DNA of 64,000 nt from Polaromonas sp. (GCA_013297865.1 JAAFIP010000009.1:1-64000); one strand, 5' to 3'; counted from the first letter of the stretch, positions 36,317 to 45,094 are shown. Numbers and translations: made by a program. Notes: generated from the letters alone by a model not told the origin.

Positions 36317-37330
36317 ATGAAAAATAAACGTTTAGCCCTTTGTTTAATCGCGCAGGCAGCTATCGCTTTAATAGCGACGAGTACAGTCTGGGCACAATCT
36401 GATTATCCCAACAAGGCGGTGAAGATCCTTGTTCCTTTCCCTCCGGGTGGAACCAGCGATGTGATGGCACGCTTGATGGCCGATGCGCTGACCAAATCCA
36501 TGAAGCAGCCCTTTGTGGTGGAAAACGTAGCTGGTGCTGGAGGTGTGATTGGTACCGAGCGCGGTGCCAAGTCCTTGCCAGATGGCTACACCATCGTGCA
36601 AACCGGCGTAGGCCAGAGTGCAGTGGCGCATGGTTTGGATGCGAATCTCAAATACGATTCCAATGCAGATTTCATACACCTGACCCAAGTCAACTCAGGG
36701 CCTAACGTGCTGGTGGTGCATCCTGACACACCATTTAAAACCCTCAAGGATCTGGTGGACTATGGCAAGGCCAATCCGGGCAAATTGAACTATGGCTTTA
36801 CCCATGCAGCTTCGGGTCATATGGCGATGGAGCTGCTCAAACAGACGGTGTCGCAATGCCCCAAAGGCCAAACCAATTGCAAGCCGCTCTTTATGGTGGG
36901 CATTCCCTACCGTGGTGGTGGCCCGATGATGACAGACCTGCTCGGCGGTCAGATTCCATTGATGTTCATCAACCAAGATACAGCCTTGCAGCATGTGAAG
37001 GCAGGCAAGTTACGCGCTTTGGCAGTGACCAGCGCGCAGCGCAATCCGCTGTACCCGGACGTGCCCACCATCAGTGAGTCAGGTTATCCTGGCTTTTCAG
37101 CCCTGTCCTGGTCAGGCCTGTCGGTACCCAAGGGAACGCCCAAACCCATTGTGGACAAACTCGAAGCTGAAATGGTCAAGGCGCTGCAAAGTGCTGAGCT
37201 TAGGCAGCGTCTGGAATCTACAGGTTTTGTGGTGCCTGCGCTGGGCTCCACTGCCTACACCGCGTTCGTCAAAACGGAAAAAGAGCGCTGGACACAAGTA
37301 ATCAAAACGGCTGGTATCAAGCCGCAATAG
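36317..37330 (+). CDS. Bug/TctC-family periplasmic solute receptor
   Basis: The 337-residue product has a signal peptide (about residue 26, VWA-QS) followed by the TctC/Bug core YPNKAVKILVPFPPGGTSDVMARLMADALTKSM. The two loops that bind carboxylates are visible (GGTSD, and ENVAGAGGVIGTERGAKSLPDGYT). Receptors of this type capture di- and tricarboxylates or sugar acids for TctAB permeases or for signalling. No tctA or tctB gene is nearby, so it is an orphan receptor, as is common in Burkholderiales. It is the last gene of the island's first operon and its stop codon lies in a terminator. Confidence 0.92.
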   Translation: MKNKRLALCLIAQAAIALIATSTVWAQSDYPNKAVKILVPFPPGGTSDVMARLMADALTKSMKQPFVVENVAGAGGVIGTERGAKSLPDGYTIVQTGVGQSAVAHGLDANLKYDSNADFIHLTQVNSGPNVLVVHPDTPFKTLKDLVDYGKANPGKLNYGFTHAASGHMAMELLKQTVSQCPKGQTNCKPLFMVGIPYRGGGPMMTDLLGGQIPLMFINQDTALQHVKAGKLRALAVTSAQRNPLYPDVPTISESGYPGFSALSWSGLSVPKGTPKPIVDKLEAEMVKALQSAELRQRLESTGFVVPALGSTAYTAFVKTEKERWTQVIKTAGIKPQ

Positions 37331-37356
37331 CCCGCATGGCGTGCGTTAGCGGGCTA
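37328..37356. terminator. bidirectional terminator-type hairpin enclosing both stop codons
   Basis: TAGCCCGC (37328-37335) and GCGGGCTA (37349-37356) form a perfect 8-bp stem with a 13-base loop. The left arm begins with the TAG of the Bug gene and the right arm, on the other strand, begins with the TAG of the CE15-like gene. There is no T tract on either side, so termination may be weak or the hairpin may act as a 3' RNA stabiliser. Confidence 0.7.
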
Positions 37357-38424
37357 GGTGAGGGCAGGGCTGGACCAACTGAACGCACGTGGTAAATCGG
37401 TAAATGGGTTGGCCAAGGCGGATGACGCTGGCATGACCCCATGAAACTGCTGGTCGGCGAAATCCAGCAGTGCGCACCAGTCTGCCAATGTGTGCCCGTG
37501 CTGGCCTGCGCGCCAGCCTATGGCGATCCGTTGCGATGCATCTGTAAAGCGATAGACCTCCTGTGCGGCCAAATGGGTCTGCCAGCTGCCTTGCGGATTG
37601 GCCCACAGATCATCCAGAGCCTCGGTGGTAAGCAGGGCGCGTGGCGCGATCAATGCTTTCAGAAAATGCTGGTCAAACGGCAAACTGTTTTCTTGACCGA
37701 CAAATGCGTTCAAGTTAGGACTGAGCCAATGGGGAAAATTGCGCAGGATGTCACCCAGTTTTTCAGCGCCTTCGCCCAACCAGCGGTAACAGCCTGCCCC
37801 CGCAGCGCCAGAATTGTTCGCACTGGTCAGCGCGATACGTTCGTCCGTGGCACCAGCGAGCAGCGCAGCCTTGCCGCCACGCGAGTGGCCTACCACCGCA
37901 ATGCGGCTGGCATCTATGGCTTCGAGCTGCGTCAGCGCATCCACGCAGCGATGAAAGCCCCAGGCCCATGCCGCAATGGCTGGTTGATGCGTCTGCGCTG
38001 CGTTTATCGGTATGTCAGCCGCTATCTCAACGCGATTGAACTGCGCCAGAGCGTAATGGCGGCGCAAAATCTCTGACACCACGGCATCGGTGGCATAAGG
38101 CCAGCAGCCATCGCCGTTGAGGATCACGGGGCAGGGCTTGGCGCTATTTACAGGATGGGGCAGCCATAGCCGCAGGACAAACTGGCAGGCATCCTGCCCA
38201 AACACCTGGATGCGGTAGGTGTGCAGTTGCGCGCTGTGCATGGGCGCAATGATGGCACTGTGCAGCAGCTGGCATTGCACTTTGTCAGGCGGGGCAGGTA
38301 GGCTGCCGTACTGCACATCAAGCAATGGGGCCAGCAGTGCATGCCTGTGCTGATGCCATTGGTTTGGACTATGCAGTCGCAAACCGTCAGGGCGCAAAAA
38401 CAGGTCTGGTAAATCGCTGGGCAA
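37354..38424 (-). CDS. CE15-like glucuronoyl esterase / alpha/beta hydrolase
   Basis: The 356-residue alpha/beta hydrolase has the nucleophile motif VVGHSRGGKAALLAGATDER (Ser181). SANNSGAAGAGCYRWLGE, LPFDQHFLKALIAPRALL and DDLWANPQGSW follow, with a late histidine at 309 or 311. The order and spacing match bacterial CE15 glucuronoyl esterases, which cut ester bonds between 4-O-methyl-glucuronate and lignin alcohols. I see no signal peptide, so a cytoplasmic substrate is suggested. Divergent from the ABC operon and next to uronate catabolism, it could free glucuronate from an imported ester. Another esterase role is possible. Confidence 0.75.
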   Translation of the reverse strand: MPSDLPDLFLRPDGLRLHSPNQWHQHRHALLAPLLDVQYGSLPAPPDKVQCQLLHSAIIAPMHSAQLHTYRIQVFGQDACQFVLRLWLPHPVNSAKPCPVILNGDGCWPYATDAVVSEILRRHYALAQFNRVEIAADIPINAAQTHQPAIAAWAWGFHRCVDALTQLEAIDASRIAVVGHSRGGKAALLAGATDERIALTSANNSGAAGAGCYRWLGEGAEKLGDILRNFPHWLSPNLNAFVGQENSLPFDQHFLKALIAPRALLTTEALDDLWANPQGSWQTHLAAQEVYRFTDASQRIAIGWRAGQHGHTLADWCALLDFADQQFHGVMPASSALANPFTDLPRAFSWSSPALT

Positions 38425-38458
38425 GATGATGGGTTTTTCGTCAGATAGCCTTTGGAAA

Positions 38459-38496
38459 CTGTATCAAACTTCGTACAAACCCTCTGGCTGATACAG
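38459..38496. promoter_or_regulatory. perfect inverted repeat in the divergent esterase/ABC promoter region
   Basis: CTGTATCA (38459-38466) and TGATACAG (38489-38496) are exact inverted copies, 22 bases apart, in the 125-base gap between the CE15-like gene and the ABC operon. Centre-to-centre spacing is 30 bases, about three helical turns, which suits a dimeric repressor or activator. The regulator is not identified; the nearby GntR protein is one candidate. Confidence 0.5.
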
Positions 38497-38549
38497 GCGA
38501 TTCAAGGCTACTATTGGAGTATGTTTTTTCAATTGATTTGAGGTCTATT

Positions 38550-39827
38550 ATGGTATTGCATATTTCAAAGTTGGGTTTGACAGGTTTGGCTTTGGCAGCA
38601 TCGCTTGCTTCGGGTTTGGCAACCGCCGGCGAGGTTCGTGTGATGTGCTACCAGGACGGCGTGGAATGCGACGTCACCGCAGAGCAGGCCAAGCGTTTTG
38701 AGGCCGCCAATCCTGGAACCAAGGTCATTATCGACGTCGTTCCCTACAAGACAATTGTGGAGCAGCTGCCCGTACAGTTGGCGGCTGGTCAAGGACCCGA
38801 TATTGCCCGGGTGACCGATCTGGGTGGCCTGTCAAAGTACTACCTTGACATCAGCAGCCATGTCAAAGACGCCAAATACTGGGAAGCCAATTTCGGTGCC
38901 ACACAGCCCTGGCTGCGCCCGAACTATGCTGACAAAGGCATCTACGGTTTCATGTCTCAGCTCACCATGACAGGGCCTTATGTCAACAAAACGCTTTTTG
39001 AACAGGCCAACGTGCCCTTGCCAGGCCCCAAAGCAACCTGGGAAGACTGGGTAGAGGCAACGCGCAAGGTGGCCAAGGCGACCCAACTGCCCGCAGGCAT
39101 GGCCTGGGACCGTTCCGGGCACCGTTTCGCAGGCCCTGCCATCAGCTACGGCGCCAAGATATTTGATGCCCAAGGCAATCTGACCCTGGACAATGGATAC
39201 AAAACTGCGGTCAATAAATTTGTCGGATGGCACAAAGATGGTGCCATGCTCAAAGAGGTCTGGGCAGGCTCGGGTGGCTCCACTTATGCCGATTCCGTGG
39301 GCGAATTCACCAACGCACGTGTAGCCATGGTGCTGTCAGGCTCTTGGCAGATCAACCGTCTGCAAAAAGATGTGGGCAACAAATTCGACTGGGTGGCGGT
39401 ACCTAACCCCTGCGGTGCTGCCGCATGCTCTGGCATCCCTGGCGGTGCAGCTTGGGTAGCGCTGAAAACGGCCAAATCGCCCAAAGAAGTGGGCATGTTC
39501 ATGGATTTCATTGCTTCTGAGGCCAGCTACAGTGAATTTACGGGCAGAACCAATAACATCCCAGCGCATCAAGGTTTGGCCAAAAAAGGCGTTTCTTATC
39601 CAGGTGCAGCGCCCGCCATGCGTGCCGCACTGGGTGTGTTCAGCGCAGGTGTAGCCAACCTCACGACCGAAGCCTTCCAGTTTCAAGGCTACAAGTTCAA
39701 CCGCGCCATCATGCTGCCGACCGTCACCCGTGTGACGCAGGCGATTGTGGGCGAAATCAGTGTGGACGAGGCGCTGAGCAAGATTAACACCGACATGGCA
39801 GACGCCGTCAAGCAAGCGCAAAAGTAA
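38550..39827 (+). CDS. sugar ABC transporter substrate-binding protein
   Basis: The 425-residue product has a signal peptide (about residue 27, LATAG-EV) and the family 1 solute-binding fold. It shows EQAKRFEAANPGTKVIIDVVPY, QLPVQLAAGQGPDIARV, and GFMSQLTMTGPYVNKTLFEQANV. It binds an oligosaccharide or sugar in the periplasm and feeds the two permeases downstream. I chose ATG 38550 (GAGG seven bases upstream) over the TTG at 38514, since it opens a normal signal peptide. The ligand is not predictable, but the GH31 gene in the operon points to an alpha-linked oligosaccharide. Confidence 0.92.
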   Translation: MVLHISKLGLTGLALAASLASGLATAGEVRVMCYQDGVECDVTAEQAKRFEAANPGTKVIIDVVPYKTIVEQLPVQLAAGQGPDIARVTDLGGLSKYYLDISSHVKDAKYWEANFGATQPWLRPNYADKGIYGFMSQLTMTGPYVNKTLFEQANVPLPGPKATWEDWVEATRKVAKATQLPAGMAWDRSGHRFAGPAISYGAKIFDAQGNLTLDNGYKTAVNKFVGWHKDGAMLKEVWAGSGGSTYADSVGEFTNARVAMVLSGSWQINRLQKDVGNKFDWVAVPNPCGAAACSGIPGGAAWVALKTAKSPKEVGMFMDFIASEASYSEFTGRTNNIPAHQGLAKKGVSYPGAAPAMRAALGVFSAGVANLTTEAFQFQGYKFNRAIMLPTVTRVTQAIVGEISVDEALSKINTDMADAVKQAQK

Positions 39828-39855
39828 GCGCGGTAAGACTGTATTGGAGTAATCC

Positions 39856-40878
39856 TTGGCTTTTACAAACAGGGCGAGCAATATGCTCGCCCGTTTCTTT
39901 TCCGGCATCCTGGCGCTGGGCTTTAACTGCCTGGAGCCGGTATTCAAGTTGGGTCAAAAATGGCTGGGCCTGCACCGCATAGGCTGGCTGTTCGTAGGCC
40001 CCAATTTGCTTATTTTTGGGGTGTTCACATTTCTCCCGATTCTGATCAACCTGATCTACGCAGCGACAGGGGGCGTGAAGCTGATGCCCATGGAGCGCCC
40101 GTTCACAGGTATCGAAAACTTTGCCATTCTGTTCGAATGCCGTGACTATTTTGACCTGCAAACCTGCCGCAAAGACATTTTCTGGCGTGCCATCTCCAAC
40201 ACCATCAAGTTCAGTTTCTTCCAGGTGATCTTGATGGTGCTGTTCTCGCTGGTTACGGCACTGGTGCTCAACCGCAAGATTGTGGGCCGTGGCTTCTGGC
40301 GCGGTGTGTTCTTCTACCCGGTGCTCTTGTCGCCCGTGGTCGTAGCGCTGATCTGGAAATGGCTGTTGCAAAGCCAGGGCGTGCTCAATGCTGGCCTGGT
40401 GGCTACGGGCAATCTGCCAGTTGACTGGTTAACCGATCGCAGCTGGGCTTTTTTCTGGGTAGTATTTGTGTCGATCTGGGCGCACATGGGTTTTTACACA
40501 CTCATTTTGCTGGCTGGCCTGCAGGCCATTCCCAAGGATATGTACGAAGCCGCTGAAATGGACGCTGCCTCGCCCTGGCGTGTGCTGCGCCGCATCACAC
40601 TGCCATTGCTGATGCCTAACCTTATCGTGGTGCTGGTGCTGGCGATGATCCGTGCGGTGCAGATTTTTGATGAAGTGTTTGTGCTTACGGGAGGCGGCCC
40701 CGGCTCCGCTACGACATTCATCGTGCAGTTCATCTACCAGACAGGTTTTGCCGAGCAAATTCACCTATACGGTTTGGCTGCTGCGGCATCTTTGGTCTTG
40801 GCTGTGGGTTTGATGGCACTGACGCTGGTGCAGCTGCGTCTGTCGCGTGCCAGCCAGGCGGTGCATAAGGCAAAGTAA
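39856..40878 (+). CDS. sugar ABC transporter permease 1
   Basis: The 340-residue membrane protein is of the MalF/UgpA type with six or more helices. It has the inner-membrane EAA loop YEAAEMDAASPWRVLRRITLPLL, which contacts the ATPase. The likely start is a TTG at 39856 with GGAG six bases upstream. The next candidate, ATG 39883, lies in the loop of a strong hairpin and has no good ribosome site. The gene ends directly at the start of permease 2 with no gap. Confidence 0.93.
   Translation: MAFTNRASNMLARFFSGILALGFNCLEPVFKLGQKWLGLHRIGWLFVGPNLLIFGVFTFLPILINLIYAATGGVKLMPMERPFTGIENFAILFECRDYFDLQTCRKDIFWRAISNTIKFSFFQVILMVLFSLVTALVLNRKIVGRGFWRGVFFYPVLLSPVVVALIWKWLLQSQGVLNAGLVATGNLPVDWLTDRSWAFFWVVFVSIWAHMGFYTLILLAGLQAIPKDMYEAAEMDAASPWRVLRRITLPLLMPNLIVVLVLAMIRAVQIFDEVFVLTGGGPGSATTFIVQFIYQTGFAEQIHLYGLAAAASLVLAVGLMALTLVQLRLSRASQAVHKAK
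39872..39900 (+). terminator. attenuator-like hairpin at the start of permease 1
   Basis: GGGCGAGC (39872-39879) pairs perfectly with GCTCGCCC (39885-39892) around the 5-base loop AATAT, followed by GTTTCTTTT. This has the form of an intrinsic terminator. It lies 45 bases after the receptor gene stop and inside the first codons of the permease if translation begins at the TTG. It could reduce permease expression relative to the receptor. Confidence 0.75.
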
Positions 40879-41922
40879 ATGGCCAATTTCCTCACCCGCA
40901 CCCATGGCCGCAATCGCCTGGACTGGACAGACTGGGTCAGCTACGCCTACCTGTTTGTAGGCTTGTTCATGATGTTCGGGCCGGTTTTGTGGCTGGTCAT
41001 GTCGTCGTTCAAAACGGAAAGTGCACTCAGCCAGTTCCCGCCTACTTTTTTGCCCTACAGCCAAAAGATGGTCAAAGTGCCCGGATACGACCAGGCCTTG
41101 CCTTTGTACACCGTCAAAGACGCGCAGGGTGTTGTGCGCGAGATGGCACAAGTGCAGCGTGTTGGCATTATCGCCACCATGGTGGAGCCAGATAAGCCTG
41201 CTCAGTTGCTCAAAATCAATATCAAGGAACGAAAGCCTGTCAACGAGCTCACATTCGCGGGCAGCAACTACACAGATATCTTCGGCAAATTCAGCTTCGG
41301 GGTGTATTTGTGGAACAGCGTTTTCATTACCGTGGTTGCCACCATCATCACGCTGCTGTTCAACTCGATGGCGGCGTTTGCATTGTCCAAATACCAGTTC
41401 AGAGGACAAAAAACCGTATTCATATTGATCATTGCCACGCTGATGATTCCACCCACGATCATTTTGGTCCCTGCATTTTTAGTGATCTCTACGGTCGGGC
41501 TACTTAACAGCCTCTGGGGCGTCATTTTTCCTGCCGTCGCCACTCCCACGGGTGTGTTTTTGCTGCGGCAGTATATGTTGACCATTCCTGACGAGCTGCT
41601 GGAGGCTGCGCGCATGGACAATGCCAGCGAGTGGCGCATCTACTGGAAAATCATTTTGCCCTTGGCCGCTCCAGCCATGGCGGTGCTGGCCATCTTCTCG
41701 GTGATGTGGCGCTGGAACGATTTTCTGTGGCCCTTGATCGTGCTGTCCAAGTCTGAAAAGTTTACCTTGCAGCTGGCGCTCAATTCTTTCCAGGGCGAGC
41801 TCAATACCCAATGGCATTATCTGCTGGCCATGACAGTCATTACACTGATCCCTGTCAGTCTGGTATTTGCTTTTCTGCAGAAATATATCGCCACTGGCAT
41901 TGCCAGCGCTGGTGTGAAGTGA
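40879..41922 (+). CDS. sugar ABC transporter permease 2
   Basis: The 347-residue membrane protein is of the MalG/UgpE type. It has an N-terminal helix, then a periplasmic insert of about 100 residues (about residues 45-145), longer than in most MalG-like proteins. The six-helix core carries the EAA motif LLEAARMDNASEWRIYWKIILPL and the C-terminal segment with YIATGIASAGVK. The ATG directly follows the stop codon of permease 1. It forms the heterodimeric channel with it. Confidence 0.93.
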   Translation: MANFLTRTHGRNRLDWTDWVSYAYLFVGLFMMFGPVLWLVMSSFKTESALSQFPPTFLPYSQKMVKVPGYDQALPLYTVKDAQGVVREMAQVQRVGIIATMVEPDKPAQLLKINIKERKPVNELTFAGSNYTDIFGKFSFGVYLWNSVFITVVATIITLLFNSMAAFALSKYQFRGQKTVFILIIATLMIPPTIILVPAFLVISTVGLLNSLWGVIFPAVATPTGVFLLRQYMLTIPDELLEAARMDNASEWRIYWKIILPLAAPAMAVLAIFSVMWRWNDFLWPLIVLSKSEKFTLQLALNSFQGELNTQWHYLLAMTVITLIPVSLVFAFLQKYIATGIASAGVK

Positions 41923-41934
41923 AAGGACCACCTT

Positions 41935-42936
41935 GTGGCCACGTTAGAGCTTGTCGATATCGTCAAATCGTTTGATAAAACAACCATCATCCACGGTGTG
42001 AATTTGACAGTGGCGGATGGTGAGTTTGTGGTGTTTGTAGGACCCTCGGGCTGTGGTAAATCTACTTTGCTCAGGGTGATATCAGGCCTGGAAGCGCCCA
42101 GCCAGGGCGAAATCCGCATCGATGCGCAGAATGTGAATGATGTGTCTGCAGCTCACCGCGGCTGCGCCATGGTGTTTCAGTCTTATGCACTGTACCCTCA
42201 CATGAGCGTGTATGACAACATGGCTTTCGGACTGGAAAACCTGGGAGTGGACAAGGCGGTCATCGCCAGCAAAGTCAATGCCGCTGCGGCCATGTTGCGG
42301 CTAGACCAACTGCTGCATCGCAAGCCCACCCAGCTCTCGGGCGGGCAGCGTCAGCGCGTGGCCATTGGCCGCGCGATTGTGCGTGAGCCCAAGCTGTTTT
42401 TGTTTGATGAGCCACTGTCCAATCTGGATGCCGAGCTGCGCGTGTCCATGCGTTCTGAAATCAAGGACCTGCATGCACGGCTGCAGGCCACTATGATTTA
42501 TGTGACGCACGACCAGGTGGAGGCCATGACAATGGCCGACAAAATCGTGGTTCTGCGCGCTGGCGTGATTGAGCAGGTCGGTGCGCCACTGGAGCTGTAC
42601 AACACACCCTGCAATACCTTTGTGGCAGGCTTCATCGGCAGCCCGCGTATGAACTTTTTACCTGCCCATCTGCTGCCCCACAGCATTGCCGGGGCGCACA
42701 CGCTGGGTATTCGGCCCGAGCATGCCCAGCTGGCGCAACATGGGCCCCTGCAGATTCAGGTGTCTCAGGTAGAGCAGCTGGGTTCCAGCAGTCTGCTGCA
42801 CGGCGCTGTAGAAGGTGATACACCTTTTGAATTGGTGTTGGCGGGCCAGACCAGCGTGCAGCGCGGTGATCTGGTGCATGTCACGGCTCCACCAGAGCAT
42901 ATGCACTTTTTTGACAAAGACGGCCGACGCATTTAA
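41935..42936 (+). CDS. sugar ABC transporter ATP-binding protein (MsmX/UgpC type)
   Basis: The 333-residue ATPase has Walker A GPSGCGKST, the Q loop (MVFQSYALYPHMSV), the signature LSGGQRQRVAIGRAIVREP, Walker B LFLFDEPLSNLDAE and the H loop YVTHDQVEAM. A C-terminal TOBE/OB regulatory domain of about 100 residues is typical of MalK-like subunits. It starts with GTG at 41935, with AAAGGA seven bases upstream. It energises import through the two permeases encoded just upstream. Confidence 0.95.
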   Translation: MATLELVDIVKSFDKTTIIHGVNLTVADGEFVVFVGPSGCGKSTLLRVISGLEAPSQGEIRIDAQNVNDVSAAHRGCAMVFQSYALYPHMSVYDNMAFGLENLGVDKAVIASKVNAAAAMLRLDQLLHRKPTQLSGGQRQRVAIGRAIVREPKLFLFDEPLSNLDAELRVSMRSEIKDLHARLQATMIYVTHDQVEAMTMADKIVVLRAGVIEQVGAPLELYNTPCNTFVAGFIGSPRMNFLPAHLLPHSIAGAHTLGIRPEHAQLAQHGPLQIQVSQVEQLGSSSLLHGAVEGDTPFELVLAGQTSVQRGDLVHVTAPPEHMHFFDKDGRRI

Positions 42937-42951
42937 CGCCGGTTCACCAGT

Positions 42952-45084
42952 ATGAAAAAATGGGAATTGGGCAGCCTCATCAGCCAGAGTGCACAAGCTG
43001 TTGAGCTGGGCTTGCACGATGGCGGCGCTGTGACGGTACAGGCTTTGCAGCAGAGCATGTTCAGGGTGAGTTACCGCCCCAAGCAAGGTTATCGAGAACC
43101 GCGCACCTGGGCGATAGCGCCTAAAGCATCTGTTGCACACGGCCAGGACATTCCCTGGGAAGGCAGGCAGCGCGGAGATATCAGTGATTTTGAGCTTCCT
43201 GCCGTGCAGTTCAAGCGCGAAGACGTATCGATCCGCCTGAGCACCGAGAAACTGACGGTAGACATATCGACGGATGGCCTGCGTCTGCGCTGGAGCGACG
43301 CCCAAGGCGCTGCGATAGCCAGTGACCGCGCTACCTCAGCCTATTTTTCCAGCGAGCGCACGGGTGCCGTGCGCCACTATCTGCAGCGTGAGCGCAGCGA
43401 GCGCTACTATGGCCTGGGCGACAAGACCGGGCCTCTGGACCTGCATGGCCGCCGTTTGCGCACCCTGGCGCTGGACTCTCTGGGTTATGACCCGCAAAGA
43501 GGAGACCCTCTCTACAAGCATTGGCCTTTTGTACTGGCGCGCGCCGCCAGTGGTGTGTGGTATGGCATCTACTACGACACCTTGGCTGCCTGTACCTTTG
43601 ATCTGGGCTGCGAGCATGACAACTACCATGACTTGTACCGGTATGTAGAGATTGATGACGGTGATCTGGACTACTACTTCATGGTGGGCAGCAGTCCTGC
43701 TGATGTGATTGCCCAGTTTGTACGCTTGATTGGCGGCACCCACTTGCCTCCCCGCTGGTCGCTGGGTTATGCGCAGACCGCCATGGGACTGGCCGATGCG
43801 CCTGATGCACAGCAGCAGCTAAACAGCTTTATCGATCGCGCAGTGGCTGAAGGCGTGCCTGTGTCGTCATTCCATTACGGCTCTGGCTATTCGTCTCGTG
43901 GCAAGCGCCGCTATGTATTTACCTGGAACCACGCCAAGTTCCCTGACCCCAAGGCGCTTAACGCCAAATTTCAAGCCGCTGGCATGCGTCTGGTGGCCAA
44001 CGTCAAACCCTGCCTGCTGGACGATCATCCTGCCTACCAGGAAGTGCATCAGTTTGGTGGCTTCATCCATGATGCCCAGACGAGCGAGCCCATCATGGAG
44101 CAGTTCTGGGATGGCGTGGGCGCCCATCTCGATTTCTCCAACCCTGCCACGGTAGCATGGTGGCAAAAAGGCTTGCAGAGCCAGGTGCTCGACTACGGTA
44201 TCGATGTGGGCTGGAACGACAACAATGAATACGCCGTGATGGACGATGCGGCAGCCAGCCATGGGTTTGGGCAGTCTTTGGCAATGCACCGCGCCAGACC
44301 CTTGCATCCCATGCTGATGACGCGCGCCACCTTCGAGGTACAGGCCCGGCATGCGCCCAGCGAGCCGGTCTACACGGTGTCACGCGGCGGCACGCCAGGC
44401 ATACAGCGCTACGCCCAGACCTGGACGGGCGACAACACTACCAGTTGGGACACGCTGCGATGGAACATCCGTACAGGTCTGCAGATGAGTTTGTCGGGCA
44501 TGTTCAACATTGGTCACGACGTCGGTGGCTTCGCAGGCCCGGTGCCCGAGCCTGAGCTGCTGCTGCGCTGGGTACAGGCCTGCTGTCTCAATCCTCGCAT
44601 GGTGATGAATTCGTGGAAAGCCGACGGAACAGTCAACTTGCCATGGATGCATGCAAGTGTCAAAAAAGAAGTCATTGCTGCGATCAATATGCGCTACCAG
44701 ATAATGCCATACATCTGGTCGCTGTTTGAACGTGCGCACACTTTGCATGAGCCTGTCATTCGACCCACGTTTTACTGCTTCCCGGATGATGCGCGGTGTT
44801 TTGAGGATTGCGATGACTTCATGCTCGGTGATGCACTGCTGGTAGCGCCCGTGGTGCAGGCTGGTGCATTGTCACGCCGTGTCTATTTACCTCAGGGGCC
44901 TAAAGCCTGGTTTGATTTTGAATCGGGTGAGCGTTATGCCGCTGGCGAATGGCATACGGTGGCAGCGCCTTTGTCCAAGCTGCCGCTATTCTTGCGCAGC
45001 GGCTTCGGTGTGGATCTAGCGCAGCGCAGCGCGGGCATTGCGCGCCATGATGATCCAGTGACTGCAACCCGACGCTTCGACTGA
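42952..45084 (+). CDS. GH31-family alpha-glycosidase
   Basis: The 710-residue enzyme has an N-terminal beta-sandwich domain, a (beta/alpha)8 barrel and C-terminal beta domains. The nucleophile is Asp423 in IDVGWNDNNEY (usual form WxDMNE) and the acid/base is Asp494 in TWTGDNTTSWDTLRWNI. FNIGHDVGGFAGP is a further family motif. GH31 enzymes remove terminal alpha-glucose, alpha-xylose or related residues from oligosaccharides. No signal peptide is visible, so it would act in the cytoplasm on sugars imported by the ABC system 16 bases upstream. Alpha-glucosidase and alpha-xylosidase cannot be told apart here. Confidence 0.92.
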   Translation: MKKWELGSLISQSAQAVELGLHDGGAVTVQALQQSMFRVSYRPKQGYREPRTWAIAPKASVAHGQDIPWEGRQRGDISDFELPAVQFKREDVSIRLSTEKLTVDISTDGLRLRWSDAQGAAIASDRATSAYFSSERTGAVRHYLQRERSERYYGLGDKTGPLDLHGRRLRTLALDSLGYDPQRGDPLYKHWPFVLARAASGVWYGIYYDTLAACTFDLGCEHDNYHDLYRYVEIDDGDLDYYFMVGSSPADVIAQFVRLIGGTHLPPRWSLGYAQTAMGLADAPDAQQQLNSFIDRAVAEGVPVSSFHYGSGYSSRGKRRYVFTWNHAKFPDPKALNAKFQAAGMRLVANVKPCLLDDHPAYQEVHQFGGFIHDAQTSEPIMEQFWDGVGAHLDFSNPATVAWWQKGLQSQVLDYGIDVGWNDNNEYAVMDDAAASHGFGQSLAMHRARPLHPMLMTRATFEVQARHAPSEPVYTVSRGGTPGIQRYAQTWTGDNTTSWDTLRWNIRTGLQMSLSGMFNIGHDVGGFAGPVPEPELLLRWVQACCLNPRMVMNSWKADGTVNLPWMHASVKKEVIAAINMRYQIMPYIWSLFERAHTLHEPVIRPTFYCFPDDARCFEDCDDFMLGDALLVAPVVQAGALSRRVYLPQGPKAWFDFESGERYAAGEWHTVAAPLSKLPLFLRSGFGVDLAQRSAGIARHDDPVTATRRFD

Positions 45085-45094
45085 GCCTGTAGAC

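Noticed and set aside
36355-36390. GCAGCTATCGCTTTAATAGCG, similar to the dispersed repeat
   Set aside because: It lacks the GCTCCCGCGATATT core and lies within the coding region for the Bug receptor's signal peptide.
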